48,618 nt of DNA, from assembly GCA_947643145.1 (NCBI GenBank), contig CANRVD010000014.1, positions 1 to 48,618 of the forward strand. Direction: 5' to 3'. The notes beneath the pieces were generated by a model. That model was not told where the DNA came from. It did not search any database and was given only the letters and a program-made list of their open reading frames with translations. This DNA is from an uncultured bacterium (GTDB taxonomy: Bacteria; Bacillota; Clostridia; Lachnospirales; Lachnospiraceae). The translations under genes and the position numbers were made by a program. Shown one piece after another: positions 34,096 to 43,732 of the stretch; position 1 is the stretch's first letter, and each line of letters starts with the position of its first letter.

Positions 34096-35055
34096 TTATA
34101 TCCCCATCCATGTTACATACAACGTTGAAACAAAGATTAAAAAGATTAGAAAAAGTGACAAACCGGTTAATAAAATCCCTTTTACCACTTTTAGAGGAAC
34201 AGAAAGCTCCATTATCTGCCCGCTCTTAATTTCCTCCCTTTTACTGCGGCGCAGCAAAATGCCAATTACAAGAAGATAGACTGGCGCTCCCGCCAGATTT
34301 ATCCAGGAATAGCCGCTGATGGTATCTGTCAGATTATCAATTCCATAGATTCCTGATGGGATTAATGCACAAAAATCATTAAAAGCATGCAGACATGCAA
34401 CAAACCAAAAGCTATTTGTCCTAAGATAAATAGCGCCAAGCAGTATACCTAACAGGCTTGCCATGACTGCCTGCACAATAACACCCTCCAGACGTGCGCC
34501 GGTAAAGGCATTTACCATATGGCACATTCCAAAAAATACCCCCTGTACAGTCAGTACCAAAAAAATCCCCCTATCTGTCCTTGTAGAAACCTTTTCCCGG
34601 AGCAAATTCATAAAAATACCACGAAACGCCAATTCTTCTGCAAAACCAATTCCAAACATGGCAAGAATAAAAACAAAAATCAGTCCAACAGGCTGTATCG
34701 GACGCAGTTCATGCTGCTCTGTCAAAAGATACATTCCCAAATTACTAGCAAGTGCGATTCCATCCACTGTCAGCAAATAGCCTCCTGTGCCAATACTGTA
34801 CAAAATCCCCCTGCCTGTTTCCCTGAATATTGTTCCATATCCAATCCCAAGTGCTATCAATAGCAGAACAATCCCACCTGACGCCGTTCCCAAAAACTGT
34901 AACAGGTAGGTATCCCACATTGTTTCTCCCCAAGCCATATAGACAATTCCCATTACGGATACATTTAGAATCACCAAATATAATACCGCCGTAAGCATAC
35001 CAAATAAAACCGGAACTCTATTTTTAATTCTTTGCAACAGATTTTTCTTCTCCAT
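34096..35055 (-). CDS. CPBP family intramembrane glutamic endopeptidase
   Basis: A polytopic membrane protein of 319 aa with about eight hydrophobic segments. The CPBP (Abi, CAAX-like) motifs are present: EELAFRG near residue 160 (EExxxR), FFGMCH near 195 (FxxxH), and HAFNDF near 245 (HxxxN). Family members cleave peptides within the membrane; some give bacteriocin immunity. AAGGAG lies before the ATG at 35055. It precedes the Fic-cyclase-TIM genes on the same strand by 60 bases, so it may be the first gene of that transcript. Confidence 0.88.
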   Translation of the reverse strand: MEKKNLLQRIKNRVPVLFGMLTAVLYLVILNVSVMGIVYMAWGETMWDTYLLQFLGTASGGIVLLLIALGIGYGTIFRETGRGILYSIGTGGYLLTVDGIALASNLGMYLLTEQHELRPIQPVGLIFVFILAMFGIGFAEELAFRGIFMNLLREKVSTRTDRGIFLVLTVQGVFFGMCHMVNAFTGARLEGVIVQAVMASLLGILLGAIYLRTNSFWFVACLHAFNDFCALIPSGIYGIDNLTDTISGYSWINLAGAPVYLLVIGILLRRSKREEIKSGQIMELSVPLKVVKGILLTGLSLFLIFLIFVSTLYVTWMGI

Positions 35056-35277
35056 AAAAATCTCCTTCGCTTTTTTCCATATCAAAAACCACCATATGCC
35101 TAATATTTTCTAATTATACTTGCTTTTTGGGGAAAACACAACTTTCTTTCTTTTCTCCAGCCATTGACAAGCAAAATTTTTAACATTATCATATCAGTTG
35201 GGCAAAAATTAATATTTCCGCAAAGAAACGGTAAAACTCATAATGATACTGTAATTTACATGGAAAAGAGGAATTGT

Positions 35278-36654
35278 ATGAATCAGACAAACACACTTGG
35301 GGAAGAAAGAATCAATATATTACTTCGAAAATTTGCTATTCCAAGCATTATCGCAATGTTAGTTAGTTCTTTATATAATATTGTAGACCAGCTTTTTATT
35401 GGTCAAAGCATTGGCGAACTTGGCAACGCAGCGACAAATATCAGCTTTCCGCTGTCTATTTCCTGCATTGCCATTGCGCTGCTTTTCGGTATTGGCGGTG
35501 CCTCCGCTTTTAATATCTCTCTTGGAAAAGGCCAGACGGTTCCGGAAGAAGCCAAAACAGCTCCCCACTATATTGGAAATGCTATTGTAATGCTGATTAG
35601 CTGCGGTCTGCTTCTTTTTTGCATAACAGAACTTTTCCTGCATCCGCTATTAACATTTTTTGGTTCTCCGGAAAATGTACTGCCTTATGCAAAGCCATAT
35701 ACCAGAATTGTTGCTTTCGGTTTTCCTTTTCTGATTCTTGCAACAGGCGGCTGCCATTTAATCCGGGCAGACGGAAGACCGCAGTTTGCCATGTTCTGTA
35801 ACCTGATTGGAGCTGTCATCAACACCATTTTAGATGCTATCTTTGTTTTTGCTTTTCAATGGGGTATGTCTGGTGCTGCTGCTGCGACCGTAATCGGACA
35901 AATTGTTTCCGGTCTGCTGGCACTTTGGATGCTCCTTCATGGAAAAACCATCTTTTTAAAAAAGAAGCACTTTATCCCTGGCGGACGCTATATTCTGCGT
36001 ATGATGGCACTTGGCGCGGCACCATGCAGCAATCAGCTTGCCATGATGGCAGTTCAGATAGTAATGAATAAATCTTTAAAATATTATGGTTCTCTCTCTG
36101 TCTATGGCGAGGCAATTCCCATTGCCTGTGCCGGAATCATTACCAAAGTAAATCAAATTTTTATGGCATTTATCATTGGCATTTCCCAGGGAGTCCAGCC
36201 CATTATCAGCTTTAATTATGGTGCAGGCAAATATAAACGGGTAAAATCTGCTTACCTCCGTGCCATTTCCTACGGATTCATTTTGGCATTAACAGCTTTT
36301 TTGCTGTTCCAGCTTATCCCAAGACAGATTATTTCCCTTTTTGGAAATGGTGGGGAGGAATACTATACCTTTGCCCAAAACTATTTCCGTATCTTTTTAT
36401 TTTTTACTTTTATTAATTTCCTGCAGCCGATTTCTTCCAACTTTTATACGGCAATTGGAAAGCCAAAGAGCGGCGTTTTCCTGTCCCTGACCAGACAGAT
36501 TATTTTTCTGCTGCCGCTTATTGTAATCTTTCCGCTTTTTGTTGGAATTGACGGTATTATGTTTGCCGGACCTGTTGCCGATTTTATGGCAGGATTAACT
36601 TCTGCTGTTATGGTTGGCTATGAACTGCATAAACCGCTTTACCACAAGGTTTGA
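35278..36654 (+). CDS. MATE family efflux transporter
   Basis: A cation-coupled multidrug exporter of 458 aa with twelve hydrophobic segments in two similar halves. The N-terminus MNQTNTLGEERINILLRKFAIPSIIAMLVSSLYNIVDQLFIGQSIG and the internal GISQGVQPIISFNYGAGKY are strong family signatures. AGAGG lies six bases before the ATG at 35278; the frame extends to 35164 without family similarity. It stands alone between two minus-strand groups, with hairpins after it. Confidence 0.93.
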   Translation: MNQTNTLGEERINILLRKFAIPSIIAMLVSSLYNIVDQLFIGQSIGELGNAATNISFPLSISCIAIALLFGIGGASAFNISLGKGQTVPEEAKTAPHYIGNAIVMLISCGLLLFCITELFLHPLLTFFGSPENVLPYAKPYTRIVAFGFPFLILATGGCHLIRADGRPQFAMFCNLIGAVINTILDAIFVFAFQWGMSGAAAATVIGQIVSGLLALWMLLHGKTIFLKKKHFIPGGRYILRMMALGAAPCSNQLAMMAVQIVMNKSLKYYGSLSVYGEAIPIACAGIITKVNQIFMAFIIGISQGVQPIISFNYGAGKYKRVKSAYLRAISYGFILALTAFLLFQLIPRQIISLFGNGGEEYYTFAQNYFRIFLFFTFINFLQPISSNFYTAIGKPKSGVFLSLTRQIIFLLPLIVIFPLFVGIDGIMFAGPVADFMAGLTSAVMVGYELHKPLYHKV

Positions 36655-36757
36655 AGTTTCACTAACGCATAAAAAACCATGCTAGGTGAAACTAAGTCAA
36701 ACCTAGGAAGAACGTAAAATCAGCGTTCTTCGCATCAAATATCCGAGAACTTTCCTA
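36655..36757. repeat. Convergent hairpin cluster between MATE and corA genes
   Basis: GGTTTG and AGTTTCAC near the MATE stop pair with GTGAAACT and CAAACC near 36700. A second hairpin, GAAGAACG with GCGTTCTTC (36707-36731), resembles 20081-20105. The 11-mer TAGGAAAGTTC (minus strand, 36757-36747) begins in the corA stop codon and recurs at 43736, 43847 and 48569. It may terminate both genes. Confidence 0.55.
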
Positions 36758-37696
36758 CAACATTCTCTTTTTCTTTAATATAAGAAGAAGTACAATACAT
36801 ATTACCAGACTCATCACGCAAATCATTCCAAAACCATAGGTCGCACTGGCAAAAGGCATTCCGCTGCTGTTGACATTCATCCCAAATAACCCGGATATCA
36901 AAGTTGGGACACCCATTACCAAGGTTACGGAAGTCAAAACCTTCATGACATTATTCAAGCGGTTATCTAATACAGAAGACATAAGCTCCCTTGTTCCATT
37001 AATGATATCACGGTAAATCATAGCCATTTCAATCGCCTGACGATTTTCTACAATAATATCATCCAATAAGTCTTTATCATCTGGATACTGCTCTAATCTC
37101 TTATATCTGGTCAGACGGTCAAGAACTGCACCATTTGCACGAAGGGATGTTGCAAAATAAACCAGCGTAGACTCCAGGGCATGTAAATCAATTAAATCTG
37201 CATCTTCCGTATTATCATCAATACGCTCTTCTATCTCTGTCCGTTTCTTGTCAATAATACGCAGATGGGACTGATATAATGCTGCAACACGAAATAGAAT
37301 CTGATAGACAAAACGCAGTTTCTTCTTCGTACTGAATTCTTTTACCCTTCCATTGATAAAAGCCTGCAAAACTGGTGTTTCCTCTGTACAAACCGTTATA
37401 ATAATATCCTGTGTCAGAATAATACCAAGCGGAATTGTGGTATATGCTTCCTTGTCATGACGGATTTCTGTTGCCGGTATATCCACAAGAATTAAAGTAT
37501 AACCATCCTCCAACTCTACGCGGGAACTCTCTTCCTCATCCAATGCTGCCAATAAATCCTGTATATCAATATCTAACTCCCCTGCAATATCCTCACCTTC
37601 CGTCACGACAGGATTTACCATATTCACCCAGGCCCCGGATGTTATCTGCTCCTCTTCATGGATAATTCTGTCATCGGTTCGATAAATACTAACCAC
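36755..37696 (-). CDS. CorA family divalent metal transporter
   Basis: A magnesium-type channel of 313 aa. A large cytoplasmic N-terminal domain and long helix end in two membrane segments at about 255-275 and 288-308, with the selectivity motif GMN (LFGMNVNSSG) after the first. The start is GTG at 37696 with AGGTGA seven bases upstream; the nearby ATG is out of frame. It follows the MscS-like gene by 51 bases and may share its transcript. Confidence 0.92.
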   Translation of the reverse strand: MVSIYRTDDRIIHEEEQITSGAWVNMVNPVVTEGEDIAGELDIDIQDLLAALDEEESSRVELEDGYTLILVDIPATEIRHDKEAYTTIPLGIILTQDIIITVCTEETPVLQAFINGRVKEFSTKKKLRFVYQILFRVAALYQSHLRIIDKKRTEIEERIDDNTEDADLIDLHALESTLVYFATSLRANGAVLDRLTRYKRLEQYPDDKDLLDDIIVENRQAIEMAMIYRDIINGTRELMSSVLDNRLNNVMKVLTSVTLVMGVPTLISGLFGMNVNSSGMPFASATYGFGMICVMSLVICIVLLLILKKKRML

Positions 37697-37747
37697 ACCA
37701 TTTCACCTGCTTCCTGCTTTTTCTATCTGCCGCTTTCACGGCTGCTT

Positions 37748-38689
37748 TCATTTATGTAACTCATTCTGTGCAATCCCAGTACTGTATACATCATCGTTAA
37801 TAATTGTTTTTACACTTTCCAGCAAACGGTATCTGACCTCCCAGTAATTCTCTGTCCTCACCCATGCTTTCAACTGCATCTGTACCCTGATAGGCAACAG
37901 TTTATTTATTACAACATCCTTTGGTTCATCCTGAAAAATCATTTGTTCCTCTTCCATTATCCCCAGCAGGGTTTTACGCAGGGCATCAATATCCGCGTCA
38001 TAGGACACCGAAAAATCCACTATCAGCATACGTCTGGAAACATTTGTTATATTCGTAATCGTCGCATTGGTTATCGTTCCATTTGGAATGACAATAGTCT
38101 TATTATCTGTCGTTGCCACATGCGTATAAAAAATGTCAATACACTCTACCGTCCCTTCAACCCCTGCTACTGATATATATTCCCCAACCTTAAATGGCTT
38201 CAATGCCAGAATCAGTACACCGCCTGCAAGATTTGCCAGGCTTCCCTGCAGCGCCAGCCCCACTGCCAGCCCCGCCGAACCGACCAAAGCAATAATCGTT
38301 GCACCAATTCCAAGAATCCATGCCACAATAAAGATTAGGACAAGATGGTAAAGGACACGCGCAAAGGACATTACAAAATTCTGCACACTAACTTCCACTT
38401 CACGCTTTTTCATCCAGTTATTTGTAAGTCTTAGGCAAAACTTCACAATCTTTTTGCCAATAACATACACAAGTACTGCAAAAACCAGCGTCTTTACGAA
38501 ATCGAGGATTGCACCTCTCTGCGCCAGCAAGTATTCAATCAGAAAACTTGTTTTTTCCTCATTTGTTGCAGCAGACTGCAAAGTCTGTGTAAGCTGCTCA
38601 ATATTGGCATCTTCCGGCTCTACAGAAGGTGCTGGACTGGCGGTGGCCGCAGCACTTGCCAGCCATATTCTGAACATTCCCAAATTCAT
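37748..38689 (-). CDS. MscS-type mechanosensitive channel
   Basis: A small-conductance mechanosensitive channel of 313 aa that releases solutes on osmotic downshock. After a hydrophilic N-terminal stretch come three membrane segments; the pore helix reads ALVGSAGLAVGLALQGSLANLAGGVLILALKPF, the Gly/Ala pattern of MscS TM3, followed by the beta domain GEYISVAGVEGTVECI and NGTITNATITN. ACGGGG lies before the ATG. Next on the strand is the CorA gene. Confidence 0.93.
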   Translation of the reverse strand: MNLGMFRIWLASAAATASPAPSVEPEDANIEQLTQTLQSAATNEEKTSFLIEYLLAQRGAILDFVKTLVFAVLVYVIGKKIVKFCLRLTNNWMKKREVEVSVQNFVMSFARVLYHLVLIFIVAWILGIGATIIALVGSAGLAVGLALQGSLANLAGGVLILALKPFKVGEYISVAGVEGTVECIDIFYTHVATTDNKTIVIPNGTITNATITNITNVSRRMLIVDFSVSYDADIDALRKTLLGIMEEEQMIFQDEPKDVVINKLLPIRVQMQLKAWVRTENYWEVRYRLLESVKTIINDDVYSTGIAQNELHK

Positions 38690-38730
38690 TCTGATACCCC
38701 GTCTTTCATGCTTTTAGATTTCTTCTTTCC

Positions 38731-41001
38731 TTAAACCTTTTCCTTTTTCGGTATCGCCTGAAAGATACAGACACCAAACGGCGGCATATCAAGTGTAATA
38801 GAATGCTGCCTTCCATCCCATCCCACTTCCTTTGACTGCTGCTGTTTCCTATTTAAGCAGCCGGTACCGCCATATACCTCTTTATCACTATTAAAAATCT
38901 CTTTATATTTTCCTTCAAAGGGAACTCCTACTTTAAAATTCTCATACAACACCGGTGTAAAATTACACAAAACCAAAAGCTGCTCCTTCTTATCTTCTGA
39001 TTTTCTAACAAAGGCAATAATACTATGGTCTGCATCCATGCAGCTTATCCATTCAAATCCTTCCTCTGAAAAATCATTTTCATAAAGTGCCGGATGTTTT
39101 AAGTAAAAAAGATTTAAATCTTTTACATAGTTGTTGATTGCTTTATGCTGGCTGTCCTTGAGTTCCTCCCAGTGCAGGCTCTCTTTCTCATTCCATTCCT
39201 CTTCCTGTGCAAATTCCTGCCCCATAAACTGAAGCTTTTTACCAGGATGAGTTATCATAAAACCAAAAGCTGCACGCAGATTTCCAAATTTTTGCTGCCT
39301 GTCTCCCGGCATCTTCGTAAACATAGAACCTTTTTCATGTACTACTTCATCATGAGAAAAAGGAAGCAGGAACCGCTCGCTATAGGCATAAATCATACTA
39401 AATACCAGCGAGCCATGTTTTCCTTTTCGAAAATAAGGGTCTGTCTGCATATAGGAGATAAAATCATTCATCCATCCCATATTCCACTTTAAATCAAATC
39501 CTAGTCCGCCCTCTGCAATACTTCCTGTTACCTTTGGCCAGGCAGTTGATTCCTCTGCAATTAACAGCGCACCATCTTCCTTCTCATGAAATACCTCGCT
39601 TAACTCTCTAAGGAAAGCAATTGCCTTTAAGTTCTCATGTCCGCCATTTTCATTTGGAAGCCACTCACCATTTTGTTTTCCATAATCCAAATACAGCATG
39701 GAAGCCACAGCATCCACACGCAGTCCATCTGCATGATAGACCTCCTTCCAAAAAAGGGCATTCGAAATTAAAAACTCCATTACCTGAGGACTTCCATAAT
39801 TAAAGATATAGGTTCCCCAATGCGGATGTTCTCCAAGCCTTGCATCCGGATGCTCATAAATACAGGTTCCATCAAAACGTCCAAGACCATGCTGGTCTTT
39901 TGGAAAATGGGCAGGTACCCAGTCCAAAATAACGCCGATTCCCTCCTTATGCATATAATTCATAAAATACATAAAATCTTTCGGTGTTCCATTTCTTGAA
40001 GTAACTGCATAATATCCCGTCACCTGATAACCCCATGATTCATCTAACGGGTGTTCCATTACAGGCATCAGTTCAATATGCGTATACCCCATCTTCTTTA
40101 CATAATCCGCCAACATCGGAGCGAGCTTCCTGTAATTGATAAAGCTTCCATTCTTCTTCCAGGAACTAAGATGCACTTCATAAACCGACATCGCTTCCTT
40201 CTTATAATTCCAATGTTTCCTCTTCGCAAGCCATTCGGAATCTTCCCATTCAAAACCGGATAAGTCGGTAACAATGCTGGCATCTAACGGCCGCAATTCT
40301 CCCTGAAAACTATATGGGTCTGCCTTTAATACAATGGTCCTGGCGTTCATCTTTACTTCATATTTATAAATATCACCGCAGCCTGCTTCTGGAATAAATA
40401 ACGAAAAAATTCCTGAATCCCCTCGCCTGCACATCGGATGCCTGCGCCCATCCCACTGGTTAAAATCACCTACTACACTTACACGGACTGCATTTGGAGC
40501 CCAAACTGCAAAATGAACACCCTTAACCTCTCCCTTCTTAAGCGCTTTCTCTTCTGTATTTCCCCAGGTAATCACAGCCGTTTCACCACATCCGCTTACA
40601 ATGGCCGGATGCGCCCCAAAATAACGGTAAAGACTGTAATTTTTGCCCGCTGTAAAAAGCTCCTGCTCCTCTTTCGGAAGGAAAGAAGGATACAAATAGG
40701 AATCCCTGCAAACCTCTTCCCGTCCATCCGCATACTTTGCTAAAAGGCTGTATGGCTGTATCTTTCTCCCTGGTATCAGTACAGCAAAAAATCCTGCCTC
40801 ATCTGCCTCCTGCATTTGATACAGCTTCCCGTCCCTGTCTGTCTTATAAAAAACAGATTCCGCACCCGGCAGAAACGCCTGTGTCAAAATCCCCCCACGT
40901 ACCTTATGGGACCCCAGCACAGTTTCCGGATGGTCATGCTCAGAATATACAATTGTCTCTATTTCAGCCCAATCCATTAAATCATATAGTTTCTTATCCA
41001 T
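38731..41001 (-). CDS. glgB: 1,4-alpha-glucan branching enzyme
   Basis: Forms alpha-1,6 branches in glycogen. The 756-aa protein has an N-terminal region, a CBM48 domain (KGVHFAVWAPNAVRVSVVGDFNQWDGRRHPM) and a GH13 barrel. Catalytic segments are GLRVDAVASMLYLDY (nucleophile Asp), LLIAEESTAWP (acid Glu) and LPFSHDEVVHEKGSM (third Asp). GGGAGG lies before the ATG. No other glg gene is adjacent; it follows a DUF1015 gene by 11 bases. Confidence 0.96.
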   Translation of the reverse strand: MDKKLYDLMDWAEIETIVYSEHDHPETVLGSHKVRGGILTQAFLPGAESVFYKTDRDGKLYQMQEADEAGFFAVLIPGRKIQPYSLLAKYADGREEVCRDSYLYPSFLPKEEQELFTAGKNYSLYRYFGAHPAIVSGCGETAVITWGNTEEKALKKGEVKGVHFAVWAPNAVRVSVVGDFNQWDGRRHPMCRRGDSGIFSLFIPEAGCGDIYKYEVKMNARTIVLKADPYSFQGELRPLDASIVTDLSGFEWEDSEWLAKRKHWNYKKEAMSVYEVHLSSWKKNGSFINYRKLAPMLADYVKKMGYTHIELMPVMEHPLDESWGYQVTGYYAVTSRNGTPKDFMYFMNYMHKEGIGVILDWVPAHFPKDQHGLGRFDGTCIYEHPDARLGEHPHWGTYIFNYGSPQVMEFLISNALFWKEVYHADGLRVDAVASMLYLDYGKQNGEWLPNENGGHENLKAIAFLRELSEVFHEKEDGALLIAEESTAWPKVTGSIAEGGLGFDLKWNMGWMNDFISYMQTDPYFRKGKHGSLVFSMIYAYSERFLLPFSHDEVVHEKGSMFTKMPGDRQQKFGNLRAAFGFMITHPGKKLQFMGQEFAQEEEWNEKESLHWEELKDSQHKAINNYVKDLNLFYLKHPALYENDFSEEGFEWISCMDADHSIIAFVRKSEDKKEQLLVLCNFTPVLYENFKVGVPFEGKYKEIFNSDKEVYGGTGCLNRKQQQSKEVGWDGRQHSITLDMPPFGVCIFQAIPKKEKV

Positions 41002-41012
41002 AGCTATCCTCC

Positions 41013-42251
41013 CTAGATTTCGTGGATGAAAAGACCACTGCGAAGCTTTGGCTCAAACCATGTAGATTTCGGAGGCATTAAAAGCCCCGCATCTGCTACA
41101 GCAAACAACTCTCCAATGGAAGTCGGATACATGGCAAAAGAAACTTTCATATCACTTTCTGCCCTCCGCTCCAGCTCTTTAAGACCGCGAATTCCTCCCA
41201 CAAAATCAATGCGGGAATCTGTCCTTGGATTTTCAATGCCAAGCACCGGCTTTAATAAATACTCCTGCAGAATTGATACATCCAAAGAATCCACAGCATC
41301 CTGAATCTGCAGCAGCTCCTCTGATGCACATAGTAAATACCATTTGCCCTCCAGATACATGGTCACCTGTCCCTTTTCCTGTGGATAGGCCGCCTGAGTA
41401 AGCTCTTCTACCGAAAAATTTTGACGGACTTTTGCTAGAAATTCCTCTTTCTCCAGTCCATTTAAGTCCTTTACACAACGGTTATAATCCATAATCATTA
41501 ACTGGTCGTCTGGAAACAACACAGACAGAAAATAATTAAATTCCTCAGAACCGTCATATTCGCCTGCCACATCTCTTCTCTTCAGACTGACCTTCACAGC
41601 AGAAGCCGCACGGTGATGCCCATCCGCAATATAAATATCATCTATCCCTTCAAATGCCTCTTTCACTGACTGTATCTGCTCTTCCCCGTCAATTCTCCAC
41701 ACGGTATGACGGATTCCGTCATCAGAAGTAAATGCATATAATGGCTTACACGTTTCTATCACCTCAGAAACCACCTTATTTATTACCTCATTCGAACGGT
41801 ATGCTAAAAAAATCGGTCCAGTCTGGGCACTTAATGTATCCACATGGCGAATCCTGTCCTGCTCCTTTTCCTCTCTGGTATTTTCATGTTTCTTAATAAC
41901 ATTATGCAAATAGTCATCAACATCTGCACAGGCCGCGATTCCTGTCTGCTTCCTTCCGTCCATTTCTAACTGGTAGATATAATAATACGGTTTGTCATCC
42001 TGAATAAATATCTTCTTCTCTTTCATATCCTGATACAATTCTTTTGCTTTTCGATACACCTTTTCATCATATGTATCTACGCTATCCGGAAATTGTGTTT
42101 CAGCGCGGTCAATCCGCAGAAAAGAAAGTTCCTCCTTCTGTACCGCCGCCTTTGCCTCTTCACGGTTATATACATCATAAGGCAGGGCTGCGACCCTTGA
42201 CGCATACTCTTCCTTTGGTCTTACTGCTATAAAAGGTTTTACGATTGCCAT
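41013..42251 (-). CDS. DUF1015 family protein
   Basis: A soluble protein of 412 aa. It begins MAIVKPFIAVRPKEEYASRVAALPYDVYNREEA and contains YIADGHHRAASA and DPRxNRxxDFVGG-like text near the C-terminus (ENPRTDSRIDFVGGIRG), which identify DUF1015. The family function is not established; a nuclease-like or nucleotide-handling fold (GHHR) has been suggested by similarity to ParB-like proteins. The start at 42251 has GGAGG upstream. It is coupled closely to glgB. Confidence 0.88.
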   Translation of the reverse strand: MAIVKPFIAVRPKEEYASRVAALPYDVYNREEAKAAVQKEELSFLRIDRAETQFPDSVDTYDEKVYRKAKELYQDMKEKKIFIQDDKPYYYIYQLEMDGRKQTGIAACADVDDYLHNVIKKHENTREEKEQDRIRHVDTLSAQTGPIFLAYRSNEVINKVVSEVIETCKPLYAFTSDDGIRHTVWRIDGEEQIQSVKEAFEGIDDIYIADGHHRAASAVKVSLKRRDVAGEYDGSEEFNYFLSVLFPDDQLMIMDYNRCVKDLNGLEKEEFLAKVRQNFSVEELTQAAYPQEKGQVTMYLEGKWYLLCASEELLQIQDAVDSLDVSILQEYLLKPVLGIENPRTDSRIDFVGGIRGLKELERRAESDMKVSFAMYPTSIGELFAVADAGLLMPPKSTWFEPKLRSGLFIHEI

Positions 42252-42323
42252 ACAAATCCTCCATTCTTTCTCAACCCACGAATTTGGGCGCAAGCACACT
42301 ATTTGCAATGTGGACCATGCCCG

Positions 42324-42351
42324 TAATGTGAAAAATTAATTTTTCACATTA
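42324..42351. promoter_or_regulatory. 28-bp perfect palindrome upstream of the DUF1015 gene
   Basis: TAATGTGAAAAATT is followed directly by its exact complement AATTTTTCACATTA with no loop. It lies between the DUF1015 start and its probable extended -10 promoter (42380-42388), in the transcribed leader, and could be an operator or an RNA hairpin. Confidence 0.5.
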
Positions 42352-42379
42352 TAAACTGATTTTTTTACCCAACATATCT

Positions 42380-42388
42380 AGTATACCA
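42380..42388 (-). promoter_or_regulatory. Extended -10 promoter, DUF1015-glgB
   Basis: Minus-strand TGGTATACT fits the extended -10 form TGnTATAAT. No clear -35 hexamer is present. Distance to the start is about 130 bases. Confidence 0.5.
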
Positions 42389-42473
42389 AAATTTCAGGCA
42401 AAAACCTATCCCCTTTTTCCCACAGGAAATTAATTTTCATACCTTTTTTCTGCTTTTCCTTTCTCTGCTTTTT

Positions 42474-42482
42474 TGATATACT
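42474..42482 (+). promoter_or_regulatory. Extended -10 promoter of the HAD-GNAT gene
   Basis: TGATATACT is an extended -10 element 35 bases before the ATG of the HAD-GNAT gene. No clear -35 hexamer. Confidence 0.5.
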
Positions 42483-42517
42483 AAATACAACAACACTAGA
42501 GGGAGGATTAGGTTACT

Positions 42518-43696
42518 ATGTTAAAAGCTATTATTTTTGATATGGACGGTGTAATTATTGATAGTGAGCCACAGCACGCACGGGCAGCTCTTCAGGTGTT
42601 TGAACGATATAACGTACCTGTCGACTATGAGTATTGCCGTAGTTTTATCGGCAGTTCGACCAAAAAGCTTTGCGAAGATTCTATTTCCCGTTTCAAACTG
42701 GATGTCTCCACAGAGCAGCTATTGCAGGAAATGAATCTCGAAAAAAAAGTAGTTTTAAAAGAAGAGGGCTATCAGATTCTTCCCGGTATCACAGATTTGA
42801 TTAAAGACTTATACCAGCAGGGAATCCGGCTTGCCATTGCCTCTTCTTCCTCACCTGCTGAAATTGATCATGTGGTAAAAACCCTTGGCATAAAAAAATA
42901 CTTTACAAAACTGATTTCCAGTGCCCAGGTAAAGCAGCCAAAGCCAGCACCGGATTCTTTCCTTCTGGCTCTCAAGGAGCTTGGTGTCAGTCCAAAAGAA
43001 ACTGTTGTCATAGAAGATTCCTGCTTTGGCAGTCAGGCAGCAAAAGCTGCTGGTACGGTCTGTGTTGGTTTTATCAATCCTAACTCCGGCAATCAGAATC
43101 TGGCAGCGGCAGATGTGTTATTAGAGTCATTTGAAGCAATTGACCACCGTTTCTTTTTTAATGTACTACAAAGAAGTATTGGAAAACCGATTACTATCGC
43201 AAATACAAAACGCCTGATAATACGGGAGCTTGCCCCGGAAGATATCAAAGATATTTATACAATTTATCAGGATGAGGAGATACGAAAGTTCATTCCCGAT
43301 ATTGATGAATATCTCAATGTGGAAATGGAAAAACAGGCAGCTTACATACGCAATGTATATTCCTTCTATGGTTATGGAATCTGGGGAGTATTCAGCAAGA
43401 CAACAAAAAAACTGATTGGAAAATGCGGCATTGAAAACCAGATAGTAGACGGTAAAGAAGAAATCACCCTGTCATATCTTCTGGACAGCAGGCACTGGGG
43501 ATACGGATATGCCATTGAATGCGGAAATGCAGTGTTCCAATATGCCAGTGAGCAACTTGACATCAAACGTATCGTTGCTGTAATTGATAAAAAAAATATA
43601 CGCTCCATCCACACAGCTAAAAACCTGAATATGACGTTTGAAAAAGAAATCACTTATAAAAACCATGACTGCCTGCTTTATGCAATCACATTATAA
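42518..43696 (+). CDS. HAD phosphatase fused to a GNAT acetyltransferase
   Basis: A two-domain protein of 392 aa. Residues 1 to about 215 are a beta-phosphoglucomutase-like HAD hydrolase: FDMDGVIIDSEP (nucleophile Asp9 and Asp11), ASSSSP, KPAPDSF and VVIEDSCFGSQAAKAAG. Residues about 222-392 are a RimJ/RimL-type N-acetyltransferase: TKRLIIRELAPEDIKDIYTIYQDEEIRKFI and SYLLDSRHWGYGYAIECGNAVFQYA. GGGAGG precedes the ATG and a terminator follows. Both domains appear complete; substrates are unknown. Confidence 0.9.
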   Translation: MLKAIIFDMDGVIIDSEPQHARAALQVFERYNVPVDYEYCRSFIGSSTKKLCEDSISRFKLDVSTEQLLQEMNLEKKVVLKEEGYQILPGITDLIKDLYQQGIRLAIASSSSPAEIDHVVKTLGIKKYFTKLISSAQVKQPKPAPDSFLLALKELGVSPKETVVIEDSCFGSQAAKAAGTVCVGFINPNSGNQNLAAADVLLESFEAIDHRFFFNVLQRSIGKPITIANTKRLIIRELAPEDIKDIYTIYQDEEIRKFIPDIDEYLNVEMEKQAAYIRNVYSFYGYGIWGVFSKTTKKLIGKCGIENQIVDGKEEITLSYLLDSRHWGYGYAIECGNAVFQYASEQLDIKRIVAVIDKKNIRSIHTAKNLNMTFEKEITYKNHDCLLYAITL

Positions 43697-43703
43697 TAAA
43701 AAA

Positions 43704-43731
43704 ACGCACCGACTTCACTGGTGCGCTTTTT
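43704..43731 (+). terminator. Terminator of the HAD-GNAT gene
   Basis: AACGCACC pairs with GGTGCGC, followed by TTTTT, eight bases after the stop codon. On the minus strand the A-run gives a T-tract as well. Confidence 0.85.
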
Positions 43732-43732
43732 A

